Assembly (NCBI GenBank): GCA_964453995.1
Contig: CAYVQC010000016.1
Span: forward strand, 7,814-71,813
Length of the DNA: 64,000 nucleotides
Reading direction: 5' to 3'
Source: SKVR01 sp964453995
GTDB taxonomy: Bacteria; Bacteroidota; Bacteroidia; Bacteroidales; UBA7960
Position numbers and translations under genes: made by a program. Below, one piece after another: positions 44,236 through 51,243 of this stretch (positions are counted from its first letter, which is position 1; each line of letters begins with the position of its first letter). The notes under the pieces are model-generated. The model was not told the origin of the DNA. It saw only the letters and a list, made by a program, of their open reading frames with translations, and made no database searches.

Positions 44236-44272
44236 AAAGGGTGCCCCACAAGGGCACCCTTTATAATTTTTT
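44236..44272 (+). terminator. Intrinsic terminator of rho
   Basis: A perfect 11-bp stem (AAAGGGTGCCC with GGGCACCCTTT, 5-base loop) is followed by ATAATTTTTT on the plus strand, 55 bases after the rho stop codon. Confidence 0.82.
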
Positions 44273-44294
44273 AATGATACAATACTTCGCTTTT

Positions 44295-46436
44295 TTATAA
44301 CCGTAATTTTCGTTTTTTGAGTCGTAGTGAATTCAGCACCACTACAACATCTGACAATCCCATGGCTGCGGCAGCAACTATAGGGCTCAGTACTCCTGCA
44401 ATAGCAAGAGGAATAGCCATTACATTGTAGAAAAAAGCCCAGAAAAGATTTTGCTTTATGGTGCTAAGGGTAATTATGGAAGTGGCAAATGCTTTAGACA
44501 ATAGTTCCAGGTCGCCTTTGAGCAAAACTACATCAGCCGATTTTACAGCCACCTGGGTTCCGTCGCTCATGGCAATACCAACCCATGCGCGCGCCAAAGC
44601 GGGCGCATCATTGATGCCGTCGCCAATCATGGCAATCTTATGGGTTTCGGAAAGCTCCTCTATGATCTGCAACTTTTCATCAGGTCTTTTCTCTGCATAA
44701 ATCTCTTCTATACCCAATTCGCGGGCTATTTTGCTCACCTTCTTTTCACGGTCACCACTGAGGATAACAGGGATAATGCCACGGTTTTTAAGAAAATCAA
44801 CCGCTTTTTTTGCACCCGGTTTTATTTCATCTTCAATGTCTACCCAGCCAATAATTTTGTCATTCCTGGTAACATAGATACTGTGGGTATTGTCACTGGT
44901 GAGCGCCCTTACTGAATTGTATGAACCGGCAGTATAAACATTGCCTTCCTTATCCCAGGCTTTAAGACCAATACCTTTTTCTTCTTCCACTTTATCAAAC
45001 AGGATAGGTTCCGCACCTTTGAATTCTTTGACTACCGACTTTGCTATGGGGTGGGAGGAGTGCTTTTCAATGCTGTAAAGTACGGTTACCAGGCTTTGTT
45101 GTGATATACCTCCTGTAGCCTGCAGGTCATTTACCCTGAAACGCCCGGTGGTAAGGGTTCCGGTCTTATCGAAAATTACTTTTTCTACCTTTGGAATTTT
45201 GTCGAATATGCTTCCCCCTTTGATGAGTATACCATTTTTGGCGGTACGACCCAGACCTACCACTACCGCCGTCGGTATAGCCAGCCCAAGAGCACAGGGG
45301 CATGCAATTACCAGCACAGCGATACCGCGCATGAGCGCATCACGAAATTCCAGGTCTGTACCAAAATACCACCCCAGCCAGGTAAGCAGTGCAATACCTA
45401 CTACCAGGGGCACAAAAACTGCACTGATGCGGTCGGCAAGATTTTGCAGGCCTGGTTTATCTTTCTGGGCACTGCGCACCATCTCAATGATTTGTGACAA
45501 TACGGTGTCTTTTCCGGTGGCAGTGGTTTTGATTTTAATGGTACCACTTTCCAGGATTGTACCTCCTATTACCTTGTCACCTTTTGTGCGGTCTACCGGT
45601 TGGCTTTCGCCCGAAACCATCGATTCGTCAATACTTCCGTAGCCCCAGTATATTTCCCCATCTACAGGAATCTGATCCCCGGTATTTACCAGAACATAAT
45701 CCCCGATATTTACCAGCCTGGAGTCCACCTCCTCTATATACTCCTGTCCTTCATTCATTTCCTGGGAGATCCGCTTGGCAGTAGTTTTTTGCAGTTTTGT
45801 TAACTCATCAATGGCAGAGGTTGTTTTTTTTACTGAGCGGTGTTCAAGCATGTTGCCCAACAAAACAATACTGATAATGCTGGCCGATGTTTCATAAAAG
45901 AGATAATCGGGCCCAAGGCCGTAAATGGTACCTATCAGACTGTAGATGAAAGCTGCGGTGCTTCCCAGGAAGATCAGCACATCCATATTGGTAACCCCTG
46001 ATTTGAGGCTCTTCCAGGCACTGAGGCCAAAGTGGTAAAATCCTACAACAAAAACCGGCAAGGTCAGGGCTAACTGAAACAGGTCGTTGTGCAGAAATGC
46101 AACGGGAATAAACATTGCCGAAATGAGCGGAATGGTAAAGATGGCAGTAAACCAGAACTTTTTCTCAATGGTGCTCATCCCGATGGACCTGGGTTTCTGT
46201 TCTTCTGTAGTATCTTTCGGTAGGATTACTTTATAACCCAAATCCTCAATGGTTTTAATAGCCTTATCAATCCGGTCCTGGTTGTAGGTGCCAAAACGTA
46301 CTTCCTTCAGGGTAAAGTCGGCATCTACTTCTTCGAAACCTTGCTTTTCAAGAGCTTTCTTTACTCCAAGGGAGCAGTTGGTGCAACTCATTCCTTCAAC
46401 TCTGAGTTCGGTAATGTGAAGATTCTTATTTTCCAT
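44295..46436 (-). CDS. copA: Copper-translocating P-type ATPase
   Basis: This 713-residue P1B-type ATPase would export Cu+ across the inner membrane using ATP. One N-terminal HMA metal-binding domain (about 5-72) carries GMSCTNC with C18 and C21. Eight membrane helices follow, with the ion-binding CPC in IACPCALGLAIPT, the phosphorylation site DKTGTLT, the actuator loop SGESQPV, and the hinge GDGINDAPALA. The last helices contain FYNVMAIP and MGLSDVVVV; Cu+-ATPases normally have MxxSS at the second site, here MxxSD. Specificity for copper is therefore likely but not certain. No chaperone or CueR-like regulator lies beside it. Confidence 0.88.
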   Translation of the reverse strand: MENKNLHITELRVEGMSCTNCSLGVKKALEKQGFEEVDADFTLKEVRFGTYNQDRIDKAIKTIEDLGYKVILPKDTTEEQKPRSIGMSTIEKKFWFTAIFTIPLISAMFIPVAFLHNDLFQLALTLPVFVVGFYHFGLSAWKSLKSGVTNMDVLIFLGSTAAFIYSLIGTIYGLGPDYLFYETSASIISIVLLGNMLEHRSVKKTTSAIDELTKLQKTTAKRISQEMNEGQEYIEEVDSRLVNIGDYVLVNTGDQIPVDGEIYWGYGSIDESMVSGESQPVDRTKGDKVIGGTILESGTIKIKTTATGKDTVLSQIIEMVRSAQKDKPGLQNLADRISAVFVPLVVGIALLTWLGWYFGTDLEFRDALMRGIAVLVIACPCALGLAIPTAVVVGLGRTAKNGILIKGGSIFDKIPKVEKVIFDKTGTLTTGRFRVNDLQATGGISQQSLVTVLYSIEKHSSHPIAKSVVKEFKGAEPILFDKVEEEKGIGLKAWDKEGNVYTAGSYNSVRALTSDNTHSIYVTRNDKIIGWVDIEDEIKPGAKKAVDFLKNRGIIPVILSGDREKKVSKIARELGIEEIYAEKRPDEKLQIIEELSETHKIAMIGDGINDAPALARAWVGIAMSDGTQVAVKSADVVLLKGDLELLSKAFATSIITLSTIKQNLFWAFFYNVMAIPLAIAGVLSPIVAAAAMGLSDVVVVLNSLRLKKRKLRL

Positions 46437-46601
46437 ATTTGTGGTCTGTTGTTGTTTAGGGTAATTTGGTAAGTGGCATTTTAACGGGTGAACTTACCTT
46501 TGCTGAAAAAGCTACAAGGTAATTTTACCTCAGGAGGGTAATGCCATTAGTGTAAAACACAATCCCTGGAAAAGAGTTTACATATAGATGCTAAAAGATG
46601 G

Positions 46602-47246
46602 TTACTGCGAAAGCTTTTCAAAATGATAACCTCCTTCTTCAGGGCCCCACATTAATTCGCCTTCTTTGCTCCAGCCGCGATCCCAGCTGATAAGGCCTTG
46701 TGTGCTGATGTAAACATGTGAGCTTACCCAATGGGCACCTCTCCATGAACTTTGGCAGCCACCTTGTTTTGTTGCTCCGGAAAAACTGCCATCATCGTTT
46801 TGGGTAAGATATAATTCGCAACCGGGTCGGTCAATTAACATCTCGGGAGTAAGGGTGGATCGCAAATTCTCATCCCTGCATGCTCCGGCCCATCGCAATG
46901 GCTCCTCCAATTCATAGACCTTACTTATAAAGGTGTGGGGGGTATTGGCGTGGTAAAGCTGGTACACACGTTGCCGATAGGGCTTCTCCGGGGCACTCCA
47001 GAGGGCCTGTTCCACATAAAGCCACATTCCATCATCCTTATGCTGCCATATGGGTTGCATGCACAATTGGATGTGCAGGTAGGATGTGTCTTGCAATGAC
47101 TGGGTTTCAGAAGAGAAAAAGCCTGTCATTAGTTTGTGGAGTTGCTCAAGTTCGTTGGTTTGGCTAATGGGTTGGGACTGGCTCGTGGCAGCTCCTGAAA
47201 CGGTAAAGATTACAACCGAAATAAGTAACAAAATATTGGTTTGCAT
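46602..47246 (-). CDS. CpcT/CpeT family exported protein
   Basis: From the chosen ATG this protein has 214 residues. It has a signal peptide (about 1-21) and a body that resembles the CpcT/CpeT bilin-lyase family. Supporting segments are ELEQLHKLMTGFFSSETQS, YLHIQLCMQPIW, MWLYVEQAL, YRQRVYQL and the closing WDRGWSKEGELMWGPEEGGYHFEKL, which forms the last strands of the lipocalin-like barrel. CpcT attaches phycobilin to phycobiliproteins in cyanobacteria; no phycobiliprotein is expected in this organism, so it presumably binds another ligand in the periplasm. The frame extends eight codons further upstream. Confidence 0.8.
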   Translation of the reverse strand: MQTNILLLISVVIFTVSGAATSQSQPISQTNELEQLHKLMTGFFSSETQSLQDTSYLHIQLCMQPIWQHKDDGMWLYVEQALWSAPEKPYRQRVYQLYHANTPHTFISKVYELEEPLRWAGACRDENLRSTLTPEMLIDRPGCELYLTQNDDGSFSGATKQGGCQSSWRGAHWVSSHVYISTQGLISWDRGWSKEGELMWGPEEGGYHFEKLSQ

Positions 47247-47403
47247 AAGTATAGGTTTGGTTTCGGGCATGGTACCATGGCAAAAACGCTATTCAGTCAG
47301 ATTAAAATAAAAGTACGCATTTTTGGTAAATGATTATTTCCTATTTGTCGGGAGAAGATCAAATTGGTATACTATTTATAAGTACCAGGTAGTAGGCGAC
47401 ACT

Positions 47404-48594
47404 ATGCCAAAAGATGTATCTTTGCTCTTCAACATAACTGGGCCTTTCATGCTTGTTCTTGATGCACTCATTATTATTGGATTTTATCAAACCATCATAC
47501 TCGCAGGTATTGTGCTAACGCGCAAGAACAGGTCATCTTACGATCATTATCTTGCAGTTTTGTTTCTTGTATTTGGTGCGACCTTGTTGTTGGGTTACCT
47601 GGAAATTTACAACCGCGCCAATCATTACCCATTTCCGTTTTTGATCAATTTGTCCACACCCCTCATATTGCTGCACGGACCTGCACTTTGGTTGTACATA
47701 AAATCTCTTACTAGCCGGCATTTTACCTTCAGACCCTTATACCTTTTGCACCTGCTTCCGTTTGTTTTGGTACTTGCACTTTTCATTATGGGGCCCTATC
47801 GGTTGCCGGCAGAAGAAAAAACTATGCTTGAAAAAACCGAAGCTTTCAAGGATGAATTCACCTTTCCTTTTGTTATAGGGCTGATTGCTGTTTTCACCCA
47901 GGGATATCTGGTCTGGGGGCTGCTTTTGTTGAAAAAGTACAAGAGCAATATCAAAAACTATTATTCCGAGATTGACAGTATTGATCTTACCTGGCTTAAA
48001 ACATTGCTGATCACTTCCGTGGTATTTTATGCCGGCATCAGTTTGCTGTATATTGTTGATTATATTTTTAGACTTTTTTCCTATCATCTTTTACAAAGCA
48101 TTGGCTTCGCTTATGCTTCGCTGTTCATATTGGTTTTAGGATATCGCGGATACCGGCAGGGCAGTGTTTTTAGTTCGCATCCGGTGAAATATGAAATGGA
48201 AAGAACCGAAACCCGCCTACCGGAAAAATCTGATGAAACCCTTAATGCCAAAGACCGGACTTTCCTGGATGAACTTACTGCTTACATGGAACAGGAAAAA
48301 CCCTTTTTAAACTCAGAGCTTAATCTTGCACTACTGGCAGAAAAGCTTAGGGTAACACCCGATTACCTTTCGGCAATTCTAAATGGTAAGTTGAATAAAA
48401 ATTTTTTCGATTTTATTAACCAGTATCGCATCAATGAGTTTAAAAGAATTTGCAGGGAAGAGCAAAACAGTAATATTACCATTATGGGAATGGCATGGGA
48501 TGCCGGTTTCAGTTCAAAAGCAACATTCAACCGGGTTTTTAAAAAGTATACCGGGATAACACCCGGAGAATTTGTAAAGCAGACCCCAAAGTGA
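47404..48594 (+). CDS. Membrane-anchored AraC-type transcriptional regulator
   Basis: This protein of about 396 residues combines an N-terminal membrane domain with a C-terminal AraC/XylS DNA-binding domain. Seven hydrophobic segments are visible between about residues 15 and 255 (DALIIIGFYQTIILAGIVL, LAVLFLVFGATLLLGYL and others). After a polar linker, the last 100 residues contain two helix-turn-helix motifs (LALLAEKLRVTPDYLSAILN; ITIMGMAWDAGFSSKATFNRVFKKYTGITPGEF). It may sense a membrane or extracellular signal and bind DNA directly. The start is uncertain: ATG at 47404 or 47449, because a TATCTTTG promoter-like element lies between them. Confidence 0.82.
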   Translation: MPKDVSLLFNITGPFMLVLDALIIIGFYQTIILAGIVLTRKNRSSYDHYLAVLFLVFGATLLLGYLEIYNRANHYPFPFLINLSTPLILLHGPALWLYIKSLTSRHFTFRPLYLLHLLPFVLVLALFIMGPYRLPAEEKTMLEKTEAFKDEFTFPFVIGLIAVFTQGYLVWGLLLLKKYKSNIKNYYSEIDSIDLTWLKTLLITSVVFYAGISLLYIVDYIFRLFSYHLLQSIGFAYASLFILVLGYRGYRQGSVFSSHPVKYEMERTETRLPEKSDETLNAKDRTFLDELTAYMEQEKPFLNSELNLALLAEKLRVTPDYLSAILNGKLNKNFFDFINQYRINEFKRICREEQNSNITIMGMAWDAGFSSKATFNRVFKKYTGITPGEFVKQTPK

Positions 48595-48679
48595 CAAAAC
48601 CTTGCCTGGATTTTAATTTAGATCAGAGATAAATGGTTTCTCAAAAGTGGTGTTGCAACCGATTCAGATCCAAATTTAG

Positions 48680-48687
48680 TATCTTTG
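48680..48687 (+). promoter_or_regulatory. -7 promoter element of the FKBP lipoprotein gene
   Basis: TATCTTTG matches the -7 consensus, 52 bases before the ATG. The nearest upstream TTG is 24 bases away, longer than usual. Confidence 0.5.
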
Positions 48688-48738
48688 CAAAATAATTTTC
48701 CTGGCTTTTAGTTATGGAATAATCAACAATTCTCAACA

Positions 48739-49230
48739 ATGACAAAAATGAAATTACCTCTCAGGTTTAATCCCTTAATTATACTGCTTACAACCTTAAC
48801 GATCCTGTTCTCCTCTTGCGAGAAGGAGGATCCTGATGCCATTGCAGAACGCGACCGCGAAAAGCTTGAAGAATACATTAAAGAAAATGGCCTCGAAGAT
48901 GTGGCAATAGCTCATGAATCAGGTTTGTTTTATGTGGTTGAAAATCCTGGCACAGGAGTGCATCCCACCGTAAATTCCACCATCAGGATCAGATATACCG
49001 GAAAACTTCTTGATGGAAAGGTATTCGATGAAAGCTCCGGAGCCCTTCTGCAACTGGGCGGTACTATTATGGGATGGCAAATCGGTATTCCCCTTTTCAA
49101 AACAGGGGGAAAAGGAAAATTGCTCATTCCTTCCGCATTGGGCTATGGGGCCTACCCGCCTTATGGAGGTACAATTCCAAGACATGCCTGTCTGATTTTT
49201 GATTTTGAGATCATGGACGTGGCCAATTGA
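48739..49230 (+). CDS. FKBP-type peptidyl-prolyl isomerase lipoprotein
   Basis: This 163-residue protein is an envelope lipoprotein: a basic start, a hydrophobic core and the lipobox LFSSC at about residues 23-27. After a charged linker, residues 60-163 form an FKBP domain with IRIRYTGKLLDG, VFDESSG, GWQIGIPLFKTGGKGKLLIPSALGYG and the C-terminal LIFDFEIMDV strand. These include the usual Tyr, Asp, Trp and Ile of the active pocket. It would catalyse cis-trans proline isomerisation or act as a chaperone at the periplasmic face of a membrane. Confidence 0.92.
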   Translation: MTKMKLPLRFNPLIILLTTLTILFSSCEKEDPDAIAERDREKLEEYIKENGLEDVAIAHESGLFYVVENPGTGVHPTVNSTIRIRYTGKLLDGKVFDESSGALLQLGGTIMGWQIGIPLFKTGGKGKLLIPSALGYGAYPPYGGTIPRHACLIFDFEIMDVAN

Positions 49231-49452
49231 TTTCAGCTTCAACTCTGATCTCATTGGCAAAAACCTGGCTTGATGAAGAAACGTCAATGAGGAATTCCCT
49301 TGTTGCTTTCTCAGAACAATACCTTTTGATATCCTGTTTCCCTTTCAGGCAAATCCGGAATCGCACCCTGGATTCAGATCCCCTGCACAGAATTCCAACC
49401 TGTATCCCGGCTGGGATGTATTTTGAAAAGCTTCTTTAAATGCATTAATATT

Positions 49453-49719
49453 ATGAATAACCTCGAATCATTAAGAAAAAAACTCGACCTGCATTCAAGT
49501 TGGCCTATGAACTATATGTTTAAATTTATAGTACCTGCCCAAATGGATAAAATTGCCAGGGTGGAAGCTCTTTTTAGCAACGAGGCCATCATTACCCGCA
49601 ATGAGTCAAAAAACGGAAAGTTTGTTAGTATTTCGGCCCGACAAAGGATGGAAAGCTCCGATCAAATCATAAGGGTATATGAAAAAGCTTCCGGCATTGA
49701 TAAAATCCTGGCGTTATAA
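49453..49719 (+). CDS. DUF493 (YbeD-like) family protein
   Basis: From the ATG at MNNLESLRKKL this is an 88-residue protein with the DUF493 layout: a short helix, then PMNYMFKFIVPA, a helix, and FVSISARQRMESSDQIIRVYEKASGIDKILAL. The fold is ACT-like. E. coli YbeD belongs to the same family, and its role is uncertain. The open frame begins ten codons earlier with an implausible sequence. The 220 bases after the FKBP gene hold no other accepted feature. Confidence 0.8.
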   Translation: MNNLESLRKKLDLHSSWPMNYMFKFIVPAQMDKIARVEALFSNEAIITRNESKNGKFVSISARQRMESSDQIIRVYEKASGIDKILAL

Positions 49720-49748
49720 CTTTTCAATTTTACTTTAGCTGATTGTAC

Positions 49749-49756
49749 TATCTTTG
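49749..49756 (+). promoter_or_regulatory. -7 promoter element of a small conserved gene
   Basis: TATCTTTG matches the -7 consensus 23 bases before the ATG at 49779, placing that ATG as the start. The -33 region is TTT-rich without a clear TTTG. Confidence 0.5.
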
Positions 49757-49778
49757 CAAAAAAATAATCCCTGAGAAA

Positions 49779-50069
49779 ATGGCTAGTAAAAGAGAAATTA
49801 AAAAAGACATCAATTTTTTGACCAATGAAGTGCTTGAAACGTGCTCATTGCACTATCATTTAAAACCCAACAAAGAGGAAATCGTTCCCCAGATTCACGA
49901 GATCATGGAAGAAACTCTTGCACTTCGCAACGAATTGATCTACAAGGTAAATCATCCTGATAAGAATTTAAAAGGAGGAGAGCTTCACGCCTGGTATGCA
50001 CAGCTATTGAACCAGATGATGCAAAAAACCGATGAGGTTTTTGAAAAGCTAGGTCGCCTGGGACAGTAA
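49779..50069 (+). CDS. Small conserved-looking cytoplasmic protein, unknown function
   Basis: This 96-residue protein is highly charged and predicted to be all-helical (IKKDINFLTNEVLETCSLHYHL, IHEIMEETLALRNELIYKV, WYAQLLNQMMQKTDEVFEKLGRLGQ). No signal peptide or membrane segment is present. I recognise it only as a protein often seen in Bacteroidota genomes without assigned function. It has its own -7 element upstream and a strong terminator downstream, so it is a single-gene transcript, which supports it being real. Confidence 0.75.
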   Translation: MASKREIKKDINFLTNEVLETCSLHYHLKPNKEEIVPQIHEIMEETLALRNELIYKVNHPDKNLKGGELHAWYAQLLNQMMQKTDEVFEKLGRLGQ

Positions 50070-50088
50070 TCCTGAAAAATAAACAGCA

Positions 50089-50121
50089 GGGGACATTACA
50101 GTGAAATGTCCCCTTTTTTTT
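50089..50121 (+). terminator. Intrinsic terminator after the small helical protein gene
   Basis: A perfect 9-bp stem (GGGGACATT with AATGTCCCC, 7-base loop) is followed by eight Ts, 20 bases beyond the stop codon. Confidence 0.93.
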
Positions 50122-50215
50122 GAAACCTCATGAAAACCTGCCTGTTCGGGTAAGCCTGGCAAACATTTTTTACGCAAGCAAGCAATCAGGTTGAATCAGA
50201 AAAGCACATCAGATA

Positions 50216-51070
50216 ATGAAAAAGAAATTAGTAAAGAAGTCCAATCCCTACAACCGGAAAAAGGATGCCGGCCCTACCAGGAAAAAGACCGGATTTAAAG
50301 AGAATCCGGTAAAACAAGGTGCTGTAAAAACCGCATTTACCGGCGATTCGGACACGGAGCTGGTAAGGCTTAATAAATATATAGCCAATTCCGGGGTTTG
50401 TTCCCGTCGCGAAGCTGATATGCTGATTACTTCTGGCGCGGTTACCGTAAACGGGAAAATAGTTCAGGAGCTAGGTACCAAAGTAAAACCTTCTGACGTT
50501 GTAGCTTACAACGGACAAACCCTGAAAGCGGAGAAGAAGATATATGTATTGCTCAACAAACCCAAGGATTATATTACTACGGCAACAGACCCACACGGGC
50601 GCAGAACCGTTATGGATCTTGTAAAGGTTCCCGGCAAACAACGCATTTTCCCCGTTGGCAGGCTCGACAGATATACCACAGGTCTGCTCTTGTTAACCAA
50701 TGATGGCGAGTTGACCAAGAAGTTGACACATCCCAAACATGGTGTAAGGAAGCTTTATCATGTGCAGTTGGATAAACCGCTTACAAAAGCCGATATGGAA
50801 ACCATCAGAAAAGGAGTTAAGCTAGATGAAGAACTGGTGGTTCCTGACGAGATTGCTTATTCAGGGAAAGAAAATGATAAAACCCAGGTAGGCATTGAGT
50901 TGCATTCAGGGCAAAACAGGGTGGTAAGAAGGATTTTTGAATCCCTGGATTATAAAGTTCTTAAGCTTGATCGTGTCATGTTTGCCAATCTTACCAAGAA
51001 AGACCTGCCCAGAGGACACTGGCGCTATCTTACAGAAAAAGAAGTGGCGTACCTAATGATGGTCCAGTAA
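50216..51070 (+). CDS. RsuA/RluB-type rRNA pseudouridine synthase
   Basis: This 284-residue enzyme isomerises a specific uridine in rRNA to pseudouridine. A basic, probably disordered N-terminus (about 1-45, KKKLVKKSNPYNRKKD) precedes an S4 RNA-binding domain (about 48-105, VRLNKYIANSGVCSRREAD). The catalytic domain follows, with the signature VGRLDRYTTGLLLLTNDG holding the catalytic Asp, and HSGQNRVVRRIFESLDYKVLKLDRV. The order and the GRLD motif fit the RluB/RluE/RsuA family; which rRNA position it modifies cannot be told from sequence alone. Confidence 0.92.
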   Translation: MKKKLVKKSNPYNRKKDAGPTRKKTGFKENPVKQGAVKTAFTGDSDTELVRLNKYIANSGVCSRREADMLITSGAVTVNGKIVQELGTKVKPSDVVAYNGQTLKAEKKIYVLLNKPKDYITTATDPHGRRTVMDLVKVPGKQRIFPVGRLDRYTTGLLLLTNDGELTKKLTHPKHGVRKLYHVQLDKPLTKADMETIRKGVKLDEELVVPDEIAYSGKENDKTQVGIELHSGQNRVVRRIFESLDYKVLKLDRVMFANLTKKDLPRGHWRYLTEKEVAYLMMVQ

Positions 51071-51243
51071 GAAGTATTTGGTTGATTCTTGTAAATGCCT
51101 TTTGCAATAAAAAAGCATCTCCAAAAACCCTGTCAGGAATATCAATTCATGGCAGATAAGCCAGGTCTAAAGCATTACTGACACACTACCAGGGTAGGAT
51201 AGCAGGTTATATTTGAATATATCAAACTCTTGCATATTTCTGT

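Noticed and set aside
49227..49439. 70-codon plus-strand frame between the FKBP and DUF493 genes.
   Set aside because: Composition looks random, it overlaps the FKBP stop, and no ribosome-binding or conserved motif was seen.
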